Below the pieces are notes generated by a model, which was not told the origin of the DNA, ran no database searches, and saw nothing but the letters and a program-made list of their open reading frames with translations. Both the position numbers and the translations under genes were made by a program. This document shows, piece by piece, positions 1 through 11,021 of a stretch of 64,000 bases of DNA. Position 1 is the stretch's first letter. Each line of letters begins with the position of its first letter. Source of the DNA: Watersipora subatra (lineage: Eukaryota > Bryozoa > Gymnolaemata > Cheilostomatida > Watersiporidae); NCBI RefSeq assembly GCF_963576615.1, contig NC_088711.1, positions 11,464,869 to 11,528,868 on the forward strand, given 5' to 3'.

Positions 1-1571
1 TTATTAGATAGACTGGCAGCAAACTTCATCATAGTAAATTGCGAATAATTTCTTGTACCATTTTAGTGAGCATCACTAAAATGGAAACCAGAGAGGGCAA
101 ATTTTTTTTATTTCAGTAAATATCTATGTCATGCCCACGAGCGTGATGGATCATCCTGGGTATATATGTATATATACGGTATTTATATATATAATGTAGG
201 TTATGTAGAAAGGATACTGGTAACTAATTCTAGTTTCTTCTGGTTAATGTATCCTATACGACCACTCGACCAGTAATATTACGACGAGTTGATGAATGTC
301 AAACCGGACAACATGCCAAACCCTAGAGCAGCTACAAGAGGAGATCCACCAACAATGTACACAAAAACATCGGTATATTACAAGCTTCCTACTGAGAGCA
401 GTTCGTGAACTAAAAACCAAGCTAACATATCACAGCTAACACATGTACACAATACAGCTAACTTACAATTAACCAACAATAACCTAGAACAGTAATAATA
501 ATACAGTATACTTACTCGATAGTAATAGTACACTTGTAATTAGCCCCAAGGGCCTTGAGAAAGTGTCTCAGAAGTAAAAATTTGGTTAAGCTTATGGTTC
601 ACCTAGATTTCAGCATTAGGCTGAGTTATGTTTCAGTCTGAGATTTAAGTCTCTAACGGTTTTGGGTAAAAAACGGTTTATAGTCCGAACCTCGACTGGT
701 TTGAAGCTCGACGAGTTTGTATATCAACAACGGTTGGTCCAATCTCGACAGTGGTTTTACTATTTTACCATTTACTATTCTCATAGTAAATGAGCGATTT
801 ATATGTAAAAGATTTATTTGCGCAAAAAATATCTTGTGATCCATTTGATGGAGCACTCTCCAGCTCATGTACGCCTAGCAATATTTTGTCCAACTTAAAT
901 ATAAAACGAATGCTAAAATAAGTAACAATAGTAAATATGGTCTACTGTTATGCTAGCAGTGTGTTATATTTGAAATCTAAACTTCAGTGAGTAGCTTTGA
1001 TTTTTATTTTTTGAAGTGAGGACAAAACTGCGAAAGGCATTTATTATTATTTGTTGAAGATTAGTGCTTGAGAGCACCAGAATAAAGGATAAAATTATTG
1101 TAAAACTGCACTAGCCTTTGTCGATATTTACACCAACCTTTGTCTAGATTCGGACCAACCTCTGTCGAGATTGGGACTTGTCTAGGTTCGGACTTGTCGA
1201 TGTTGGGACTGTTTCCTAAGAAACTGTTATGAAAGAGGCGAGTCAAGGCATATATTGATGTTGGTTCACATCTAGTATAAATTGTGACATTCCATTGTTT
1301 TTTCTCCTCGTTACATAATAAGGCAACAATTTTGATATACAAATGCTGGTTAAGGACTAAAATTATCTGAGGCGCACCACTTGTTTTTACTCTAATGCGC
1401 ACTAATGAAGAAGATAATATATATATACTTGTTTCCGTAAGCATAATGTTTCGCTGTACTGCTTTCAACTATTCATTATTCTGTTTTGTTGAGTTCAAAA
1501 CTCTTGTTAATCATCATCAACGGTCAGAAAAAGCTATTTCGGGGTTATATGTAAAGATAATTGAAAAATAA
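1..1571. other. No gene recognised
   Basis: AT-rich sequence with no splice-bounded open frame that I can support. A 135-codon open frame on the minus strand at 1061-1468 has no recognisable family, and frames of that length also arise by chance elsewhere in this window. A minus-strand stretch at about 503-600 is open for about 24 codons and ends at a good donor (GTAAGT), but no partner exon was found. Confidence 0.4.
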
Positions 1572-2028
1572 TTGGGATTCGTTAGGAGCAACACTCCGAG
1601 GCAGTTCTCCGAGAAGTTTTAAGAGGTTTTACGGTACATTGTATATCACTCTATCACTCACGCTTTTTGAATGGATACCTATTGAATGTACATGTATCCT
1701 GTGTTTAGGTCAAACAATGAATAGTTTTTTTCAGCTAAGACAACATATACGTTTAATTACAACAATTTTTACAACAATTCAACACGGAATCAACGTCGGA
1801 ATGTTGAATGTTTAAAACGTCTTAAAAATTGTTGTAATTGAACCTATACGAGTATACGTTATCTTAGCAAAAAACTATTCATCGTTTGACCTAAACACAG
1901 AATACATGTACATTCAATAAGTATCCATTCAAAAAGCGTGAGTGATAGAGCGATATACAATGTACCGTAAAACCTCGTAAAACTTCTAATTGAACTGCCT
2001 CGGAGTGTTGCTCTTAACGAATCCCAAA
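1572..2028. repeat. 457-bp near-perfect palindrome (fold-back element)
   Basis: The left arm begins TTGGGATTCGTTAGGAGCAA at 1572 and the right arm ends with its inverted form at 2028. The two arms, each about 220 bp, are nearly identical when one is inverted and meet near 1795 with little or no loop. Arm differences are scattered single bases and short indels. No transposase frame fits inside, and the short open frames in each arm are mirror images of each other. This suits a fold-back (MITE-like) transposon or an inverted duplication. I could not define a clear target-site duplication. Confidence 0.8.
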
Positions 2029-4868
2029 AAAATTCACAGCTGAAGTTCACATTGAAACAGCTCACAAACAAGCGCATGTTGCTGAATATATAAGACACAT
2101 TAGGAAGAAAAAAGAAAAAGTTACTGTTAATTAGACTTTCTATCAAAATGACAGTCCCAGATTAGCTAGCAACAGTTAGCATTTCGACAGTTAGCAAGCA
2201 TGCATGTTATAATAACAATCAAAATTATTGCTACAATGTTTTACAGGCCACAGCTACTAAAGCCTAGTTACTCTAACAAAGCAAATAATGTCAAAACACA
2301 CTATATACAAAAGCTAATAATCATATAGTTTTCTTTAATTTTGTTCAAGGTTATTAGGAACATGAAAACCTATTTCGTAACAATAATGGAAACCGTGTTG
2401 TTCGTTGTTGCGGTTGAGAGCTGTTATATTACTCACGTCCTTCAACAGACTGTTGCGATTGAGTCATTTTCCCATATACGTTTCGTCTTTTCAGCACGTT
2501 GAGAAAATCCTTACTGTTCCGCCATACACAAATTAAATAACAAACTAGTAATAGGTATTACTAGCAAACTACCATAAAGACAATACAGTTCAGCATAACA
2601 AAAACGCCGTATCTGTAGTCGGAGTCCCAAAGAGAAGGTTAATATTGGTCACGTGGTTCAATTCTAAAATGTTATTGGATTATAGATTCAATCCTCACAT
2701 TTGATTGGCTAACGCGTTAAAGCAGCGTAAAACAAAAGGAATGGGCTCTCGTCGCTAGAAACAAGACTAGAGAAGATAACTCCTTAATTAAACATATGGC
2801 GAGGCAAATAAGAACCTAGGTGCAGTGCAATGTAATTATTTTTTTCATGCAGGCAACTTTCAAACCTCAATTCACTCAATAGTGAAACAGACAGCTGTTG
2901 CTTTTGCTTAAGACAATAACATGAAGTTCATTTTGTATCATTTGTTTAGTTCTATGGACAAAAGAAGTAGTGCATCATATTTTACTTTTTACTAAATCCT
3001 GTTCTCCAAAATTGGCTGGCCCTACTGAACAACTTGTCAAAAAATACATTAATTTTGCATTTATGCTACAATACTTTTAAATACTTTCATTATTTGCTAA
3101 GTACTAAAAAGCTTCTAACAAACCGAAACATGATTTTAATAAAAGTGTGTCTTGTGTGTGTGCACACGTGCGTGCTTGCGTGCACGGCATACAGGGCGCG
3201 ACGCGCGGGGTGTGCGTGGCGTGTGTGGTGTGTGTGTGGTGTACGTGCAAAGAGGGAAGGTGTTTGTGGTGTGTAGTGCGTGTGTGTGGGGGTGTAGTGG
3301 AGGCGTTGGTAGGGATGATGGTGGAGATGGCGGTGGTGTGTGGAGAGTATATAATGTGTTGTGTGTATGATGTGTGGTTGTGTAGAGTAGTGTGTGCATG
3401 TAAATGTAGTAAGTGTGTGCATGTGCGCCTGTGCAGGCATGCATGCTCATTATACATGTAGTTTCATGGTTGACCGTCGACTAAAAAAAAGGCAGTTTAA
3501 TATATTTTAACGATAAGTCAACGAATTGAACAATGTGAACATGTTAACTTATATTTGTTTAATAATTGTTAATAAACACGGTTTCAATACATCTTCGTGA
3601 AAGAGTAAAAACATGTCAACATACATGAGTCTTAAAAACTGTGATAAAAACCTATTGCAATTGTCCTCAGAGCATAGAGAGCAGATTCATCAGAGCTTTA
3701 CACTAGCTCGTAATCCTTTGCCTCCTAACCCCCAACTTCTCGGCTCCGCCAGAAGACATATTATCAAATATATTTTTGCTAGTCAAAAATTATTTGCTTG
3801 ATTACTTTTACGTCAACATATTTAGTTTTATGTTAATTTTTTACGTTCAGTCATGAGTATTGTAATTAATTTTTCTCTAAATTATTGCTATATGTCAGTT
3901 TTTGGTATGTAAAATTAGTAAGTATTTTTATACACAGTACTCTGAGTCAAAGCAGCAGCACAGTAATTGTAACTCATTAGCTTCTAAGTTAAAAAAGCAT
4001 TATAATTTAATATTAAATTTTATTAAAAAAGTAATTACGAGGCTTAAAATATTAATAGTTCAAAAGGGGCAAAAATGATGAAAGTCAGTAGTGCTCCAGG
4101 CAGACAAGTTCATGACTCCGGAAACAATTGTTTGTTTGCTTTGCAAGACAAGACATTCATAGCAAAACAGGCAACTTCTTGTTTGCTCTTTACATAGACA
4201 AAAATGGCTATATCGTCATAAAAGGCATTAAAACACGTTGCTAGGAAACTCTCGTGTTTCCAAAGTGTTTGTTATAGGTACCTCCGCAATCATTTTAATC
4301 ACTTTTGAGACTTTCCTTTGTGTCTAATCAATGAAGCAGCCACTGATATTCTAGTCTTTAGTAGTTTGCTAGTTTATTCTTTCAAGTTATATTACGAGCT
4401 GTGTCAGACATGTGGAAGTGTTTAATAATTAAGATTTACCTTTTCTTAGTGCAAAGAATGATAACTCTTAAGTTAAGTTATTCTCTCACCATTTGTAAGC
4501 TGTATTCACTATATAATTGTGTACACCAAAGTTACTTTTGAATTTTACTACTTTTCAAAAAAGCTTATAACAAAATTACTTTTTTTTGCCAAAAATAAAG
4601 TAGTTCTTGCTCTACTGCCAGATTGTAATGACACGAAGAAATCAGGTATAATGGCTTAACATGGCAGGCAGAACGAGCATTACAATAGCACGAGATTACA
4701 ACTTCCAAAAAACTTTTTTAACCTTTCAAAAAAGAATACCTTAACTAATAGCAACTGTAGGAACCAAATGAGTGCTGAACTATGATGATAGACAATGCAT
4801 CCTCCGATAGTTTCAATAATCTCTCAGTAGCCATTTAACTTAGGCAAGAGTTTAAATATTTGTTTGGT
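2029..4868. other. No gene recognised; GT-rich tract at 3140-3440
   Basis: AT-rich apart from a tract at about 3140-3440 dominated by alternating TG/TGCG on the plus strand. The tract is open in several frames on both strands only because of this low complexity. A segment at about 3670-3750 is less AT-rich and follows a possible acceptor, but shows no donor and no recognisable family. Confidence 0.4.
3140..3440. repeat. Degenerate TG-rich purine/pyrimidine tract
   Basis: About 300 bp of irregular TG, GTG and TGCG runs on the plus strand, with blocks of alternating purine and pyrimidine and several CpG dinucleotides in otherwise AT-rich DNA. It is a decayed (TG)n microsatellite and could adopt Z-form DNA. 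Confidence 0.7.
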
Positions 4869-5270
4869 TACATTGCTGGTTTCTGTTGGTTCCTTGTTGA
4901 TACATTGCTGACTTCTATTGGCTCTTTGTTGATACATTGCTGATTTATATTGGCTCTTTGTTGATACATTGCTGACTTCTATCGGCTCCTTGTAGATACA
5001 TTGCTAGTTTCTATTGGCTCTTTGTAGATACATTGCTGACTTCTATTGGCTCTTTGTTGGTACATTGCTGACTTCTACTGGCTCTTTGTTGATACATTGC
5101 TGATTTCTATTGGCTCTTTGTTGATTCATTGCTGATTTCTATTGGCTCTTTGTTGGTACATTGATGATTTCTATTGGCTCTTTGTCGATACATTGCTGGT
5201 TTCTATTGGCTCTTTGTTGATACATTGCTGATTTCTATTGGCTCCTTGTCGATTCATTTCTAATTTTATT
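4869..5270 (+). repeat. Minisatellite, 32-bp unit, about 12 copies
   Basis: The unit contains TACATTGCTGATTTCTATTG followed by GCTCTTTGTTGA, repeating every 32 bp. Copies differ at a few positions, such as GATACATT or GGTACATT and GACTTCT or GATTTCT. The last copies near 5250 are degenerate. Confidence 0.9.
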
Positions 5271-6084
5271 GGTTTTTGTTGTTGATACAATGCTGATTCT
5301 TCTCATTAGAAAAGCACTGCGAATTAATCTAATGCAGACATATGATCCTCAGATTTATATGTCAAGTCTGAACCAATCAGGGTTTTCAAAACAATTTTCT
5401 CTTTGAATAGTTTAAAATCTGTTTATGTTGTTGACAATTACGCTCCAGTTCAGATGTGTCTGCATTGACTAGCACTAAACAGATATCTATAAATTTAGAC
5501 ACTCGAACAATCAACCCTCTTCTCAGCCCTGGCTTGCCCCTAAAAAAGACACTGGCTGACCAATGACTCAAACCAGCCGGAACAAGAAACCAGCGACTCC
5601 GTGCAGCTGGGCCGAGAGACTGACAGGACCAACAGTGGCCAAACTGAGACAGCCAAAGCCGATTGGAAAAGGAAAGATCAAACAGTCCCTGAGCCGGAGG
5701 AGCAGACCCCTCATGTATAAAAAAACAAGTCGTAGCTTCACTCGAGGCACTTCGCGAGTAGCTCTCAGACGATACTGTACTATACTGCAACACTCTCTAA
5801 TTGTCACACTTTATATATATTGTGCAAATACATCTTATTATCAACTCGAAGTGGCTAGTTCTTGCAAGGGTTAAAAAGTAAGGGGTAGCAGCAGATCCTC
5901 TACAGCATATAAGCATGAATTAGTTATAATTAGCAGTATGCCTGCGATGCCTGAGATTTATTTAATTTTCAATAAGATAACAATAATCGTTTACTAGCTC
6001 AGATGCTTAAATGGTGATTTTTAAAATTGGACATATTTGATTTGATAAGTCGGCATATGTACTTCTTGCATAATATTTGTATAA
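5271..6084. other. No gene recognised; GC-richer segment 5490-5800
   Basis: The segment at about 5490-5800 has a more balanced base composition than its surroundings. It is open in several frames on both strands, for 135 codons at 5386-5793 (-) and 103 codons at 5563-5874 (+). None of the translations shows a family I know. The plus-strand frames are rich in Gln, Glu, Thr and basic residues, as at the end of some transposon proteins, so an old mobile-element remnant is possible. This is an inference only. Confidence 0.3.
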
Positions 6085-6330
6085 GCTACTAGCGGTAACC
6101 CCGGTAATGCCCAGATTTTCTCTCAATTTCAATCAGATAGTCGAACGTTATCGATAGATAGTCGTAACCAGACGAAGTTTTGAAATCAAATATTTTTAAC
6201 GACCTAGAGGAAGGCACGGAGCATATGAGCGAGAAGTTTGGGTGAAATCGGCTAAAAAATGAAGAAACGCATATCGTTTTCGCAGATTACTGGAAACATA
6301 CACGATGACAAAGTGGGGTCTATTAATATA
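6085..6330 (+). repeat. Dispersed repeat, copy 1 (partner at 15475-15700)
   Basis: Shares an ordered set of blocks with 15475-15700: CTAGCGGTAA at the start, then TTTCTCT with CAGATAGTC, AACCAGA with TTTTG, GAGGAAGGCA or GGGAGGCATG, ATATG with GAGTGAAG or GAGAAGTTT, and AAACGCATA near the end. This is a dispersed family present at least twice here. Its class is unknown and no coding capacity is seen. Confidence 0.65.
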
Positions 6331-7937
6331 AATTAATGTTATAGGAACTCAAATGTTCAGTCAGTTACAGAAGTCAAGTCAAAAAGCTTTACGACAAATT
6401 ATCATCAGTAAAATGCTGTTCTGTTGATAAAAAACCGTTTGATAAGCTGATCTGACATGAACCTTTTAGAATTGACAACTTTTTCATCTTTTCATTAAAA
6501 CATTAAAACTAAAGTTAGATTTGTCTTCTCAACTCTGTTTTTCATCTGTTGGTTTGTTCAATCTATTGCTTTGTATTTATGTCTATGCTTTAGTTGGTAT
6601 CAAAAAAATGGATTTTTTGTCCCTTCAATACTTCTTTCTGCAATATTAAGATAAAAATCTAATATATTATTATATCTAAATATATATCTAAATATATATT
6701 TAAATATCTAAGTATTAATATAAAATTTTAAATTTCAAGTTTTGAATCATGGAAACTGCTGAGAAGCAGTTTATTAAGAGAATTATATTATTAAGAATTA
6801 AGATTAGGCCTATTGTATTATAAGAGAATTGATTAATCACGACAAGTTTTATTGGTAGCTTTGTCGTCGTATCACCTTCTCATAGTCAACACATGCTTAA
6901 CTTACCGAAAAAGATTGTGCTGTTTCTGGGAACCATTCAGTATAAATTCAAATTGTTTTATTGAATCTGGTCATGTCAGTTTTTTGGTAGAAATTTATCT
7001 GCTTTGGTTTACATGCCTGTGTGTTGTATCTTATGTCTTTTGTTTATACGTTATCTTATAACCCCATGTCTGTACTGATGACATGACTCAAGGTATTATG
7101 CATGTAAATACTTACTAATTTTACTTACCCAAACTGACATAGGCCTACAGCAATAATTGAAAAAAAATTCAATTAAAATACTCATGGCTGAACACAAAAA
7201 AGTCGACATGAAACTAAATATGTTTACACAAAAGCAATCAGGTGAATAAATTTTAGACACTACTCAAAGAAAAGCGTTTGAACAAAATTTTAAAAAAGTG
7301 CGAAAGCTGAAGTACAAACATTTGCAATTTATGAAACAAACTTTCTGATTGTTCACTGTGTATCATAAAGCAAATGAATTTTATGAATTTTAGTGACATT
7401 GCGCCTAAAATTATTAGGACTCATTTACTTTGTGTGTATTTTATATCTAATCCTTTCGGCTCATTTCTTATGGGCAATTTTCATGTAAGCTGCAAATGGC
7501 CAACACCTATGTACTATTCCCTGTATCCGACACTTTATACTAGACACAGCATCCTACATTATATGTTATATACTTCATGCGCATGACAGCAGAAAAGGAT
7601 ATTCCTCTTACAGACATCTATAATAAGACTTCTGAACTATCGACCAAATATTCCAGCTTATCACACTTCTACCAATCACGTCACCAAATCTTTGAGCATA
7701 TTGCCTTGTCCAAACTTGCTCATTTCTCCGTTTGTGTTATAGGTTTCAGAACCATGCGTAAACTATGTCCAGAATATTTGTATTTATCTTTCCATACATA
7801 TGACAAACATCATTAGATTACCAACTTTTAAAATACTTTTGTTAAACTTATTTAATAATTTCTGATTTCTACATTATCATTCATGTTTTAGCATGTAAAA
7901 AACATTTTATTGATAATTACAAATGCCAATAAAAAGT
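6331..7937. other. No gene recognised
   Basis: AT-rich DNA. Only short chance frames are present on either strand (60-80 codons, no splice support and no recognisable motif). Confidence 0.4.
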
Positions 7938-7946
7938 GGTACATAC

Positions 7947-8079
7947 TAGCCTGTCTTGACAAACTGCTGTTTTTGTGGAGTTGTTCCCCGTCGAGCGAGC
8001 AACACAACACTTGGTGTGTTGCTCGCCCGCTCGACGGGGGAACAACTCCGCAAAAACAACAGTTTGTCAAGACAGGCTA
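7947..8079. mobile_element. 133-bp perfect fold-back MITE with 9-bp target duplication
   Basis: Begins TAGCCTGTCTTGACAAACTG and ends with its exact inverse. The arms run inward for about 60 bp with almost perfect complementarity around a short centre near 8012. The direct repeat GGTACATAC flanks it at 7938-7946 and 8080-8088, a 9-bp target-site duplication. A 9-bp duplication is typical of Mutator-like elements, although other superfamilies with 8-9 bp duplications are possible. No coding capacity. The near-perfect arms suggest recent insertion. Confidence 0.85.
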
Positions 8080-8088
8080 GGTACATAC

Positions 8089-9664
8089 ATATATGTCCTT
8101 TGTTTGGCATCGTTCACACTGTGGGAGATTCACTTTTCCCTGATTTACACATTACTACAGTAGATATAACTTATCAATTACCTTTGATAAGATATGGCTA
8201 TATTGAACTCAAATATTCATATTCCAGCTATGAATATATTTATTTATAGATGCAATTATTACCTGCGTTATATATTGTTACCTACGTTACATTTTTGCTA
8301 GCTTCTGCTTGAATCTACATGTATACCCAAAAAATAATGATAAGAAATCTGTTTGGTTTTTTAGTAAGTGCGCAACTTCATATTTCATTATTTTAAAGCT
8401 CATTTCAAAAAGTACTTCTATTCCAGCAAAAATAGATTAGCATATAAAACCGGAAACATCAATATTGTGTTATTTTTTAGACTGAATTATGCTGAACGAA
8501 GTCATTTCTGTGTCTATAACGAATATAATGGCTAGCTTTGATTCTTGTTAAAAAATAGTGACATCATCAAACAAACAAATAAACATGTGAAACTATATTT
8601 TAAGCGCAATAAACACAGAAAACAGCGTACATCGACTATAAATGTTCAACCTATATACAAAACTCGTAGACTATTGGTCGACATATATACACAACTTATC
8701 GACGTGACTAACATATAACTAATAATAAATAGTATAAAAAAGATAATTAAGCAGTATAAAACACGTTTTCTTGTGTCCGATTACAATAATGAGCAGCATG
8801 CATTTGATTAAAATATCACAACCAAGAATGGACGAGAGTTAGGGTGTTCTTGGCCTTGACATTTCACTAAATTCCGGTTAAGAGCCTCTTCTGTCTGTGT
8901 ATACCAAAGTAAGCTATACTTGGTACTTGGGCTTCAGGTGTTGCGTATAGTTCGAGACTATGTACGTTGTTTAATAGCAGGAAGATTCACAATGAGTATT
9001 TAAAACACTAATTTGAATTGTCAGTTATTTGGTGAAATCGATAAAAAGCTAAATGCCCAGCCAAATGGAAGAGGTCAAAAGGCTAACACAAAAGGAGAAT
9101 GATATTTCTGTGTCCATATGCTGGAACTAAAGAGCGAATGGCGAGCAATTCAACGATGACTAGATTGTTGTCGACGAAAAAGGGTTGCGAGTCGGCAATC
9201 TTGCCACGAGAATGCTCAGGTTATGATAAGCATCCAGCATTTGTAAAAATATTCTATCGTTGCCCAAAGCCTTCAGACAGGATTTCTTTCAGAATTGTTA
9301 TTTATCGTTAGCAGTTCCTGGCACTCCACATTTTGGTCAGACCTCTTCATATTTTCCTGTCAAATACAAACAAAAACTATTTCATGTAACTTCTAGACAT
9401 CTTGGGGTAAAATGGGTCACCTATAGTCTTCAAACCATTGTTTTGTTAGAAACATTAAAGGAGGAAAAGGTAAAACCATCTTGGCAAGGTGGGTAGTTGG
9501 GAGTAGAATTACAAAATCTCAACATGTAAATATGCTTTTATTGGGCAGTCCATAACCATTTTTATAAAAAAATGTTTTATGTATTATGCCGCAAAAAATA
9601 AATCGATAAATAAGAAGGTATAGGCATGTGGTGTCATAAACGCAAAAACAGAAATTGTAATTAA
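8089..9664. other. No gene recognised
   Basis: No splice-supported exon found. Two overlapping short plus-strand frames at 9099-9496 have no recognisable family. Confidence 0.4.
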
Positions 9665-9910
9665 CATAAACATTATGTTTATGATCAGAACATTTTGTTT
9701 ATGATCTAAACATTTTGTTTATGATCTAAACATTTTGTTTATGATCTAAACATTTTGTTTATGATCTAAACATTTATGTTTATGATCTAAACACTTTGTT
9801 TATGATCTAAACATTTTGTTTATGATCTAAACATTTATGTTTATGATCTAAACACTTTGTTTATGATCTAAACATTTTGTTTATGATCTAAACATTTTGT
9901 TTATTTAAAC
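9665..9910 (+). repeat. Minisatellite, 20-bp unit, about 12 copies
   Basis: The unit is AACATTTTGTTTATGATCTA (20 bp), repeated head to tail with rare variants such as ATTTATG or ACACTTTG, which themselves recur together. The array lies just beyond the proposed 3' end of the ligand gene. Confidence 0.9.
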
Positions 9911-10239
9911 ATTTAATGAACATTGAGCATAATAGATTAACAACTGCAACATTCACAAGAAATGTGCTGCAGATGTTTTGTGGAGCAAGAATGAGCTGTA
10001 CTATCTAAAAAAATATGACTCGATTTATTCGAATCAATAAAAAAACAGCAAAAATTTCAACATTGAAAAACTTAAAAGAGTTGAAAGTCTAACATAAATA
10101 TTTAGTACGATAAGCAATCCTATAATGTTTGGTTTTAGTACTATATGAAGTGATTTATGTAATTATCTATTAATACTAGTACTCTGGAGTCTCATGTATT
10201 GTGAGAGATTGACAAGTGAGCTGATAAAACACAGACGAT

Positions 10240-10335
10240 GTCTAATCTGCTGACTGACCCAGATGTCGCAGCATGAAGCCAGTAGGCCAAATGTTCCGAG
10301 TTCAAATCCCGCACAATGCTATCTTTTTTTGCTTT
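10240..10335 (+). repeat. tRNA-like SINE head fragment (possible)
   Basis: Contains GAGTTCAAATCCC at about 10298, an excellent pol III B-box, followed by a short stem-like GC segment and a T-run (TTTTTTTGC). The upstream A-box is poor and no cloverleaf closes, so this is probably a decayed tRNA-derived SINE rather than a tRNA gene. Confidence 0.4.
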
Positions 10336-10904
10336 TGGCTTTCATTATAGTAAAGTCTATTCTGATACCAAAAGTATAATTAAAGCATAATGTATAAAGT
10401 AAAAAGTATAATTACATGCCTCGGCTCAACCCACTCCATATAATATCCACTCTATTTTTAAAATAACCGACCATGTGTTTTTACAAAGTCAACAGGTAGG
10501 AAGCGTCCTCTTAATATGTGATACTAATACAGCTGAAAATGTCTACTCTGGTACCATTTCAACTTTTTTTGTATACATTTATATTATTTCTATATTGCCC
10601 GTGTAAAAGTAATTGATAAGTTACACTTTTAGACACACAAAACATGTACTTTTAACACTCATTTATAAACACAATACGATTATTTTAAAATTATTGTAAT
10701 ATTACATAACAAGATAAGTGCAGAAATATAATACCTAAAGGCCAATTAGTCTCAAGTTGAACATTGTCATTGCATGTTTAAAAAAATTTTTTGCATGATA
10801 ACTAGTTTTGTCATGAATCTTTTTTTAATAGCCAATAAAGCATTACGAAAGGAGAAAGAGCAAAGCTTCCTCAACTTGAAGCAATCACTCAGACTACCAA
10901 TAGT

Positions 10905-11021
10905 TTAGGTATATTGAAATGAGATGAGTGGCTCTGGAGCGGAACAAACTCTATTCCTATCTAAGCAGCCGATGTCTGAAGACTTGTTCTGAAGATTTGT
11001 ATATGTGGGAACAACTCCAGG
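10905..11021 (-). CDS. Tentative terminal exon of the EGF-family ligand
   Basis: Going down the minus strand, a branch-point-like TCTAAC is followed by an acceptor (CCTAG) at 11022, a phase-0 frame of 38 codons and a TAA stop at 10905-10907. Phase 0 matches the donor after 11785. The encoded tail contains PTYTNL and several Ser/Asn residues, a plausible cytoplasmic end. There is no family signature to confirm it. If that donor is not used, reading on through it gives 18 extra codons and a stop near 11730, an alternative end. Confidence 0.4.
   Translation of the reverse strand, partial: PGVVPTYTNLQNKSSDIGCLDRNRVCSAPEPLISFQYT

Noticed and set aside
3090-3461. Overlapping frames on both strands rich in His, Thr, Val and Cys
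   Set aside because: Low-complexity TG-rich tract.
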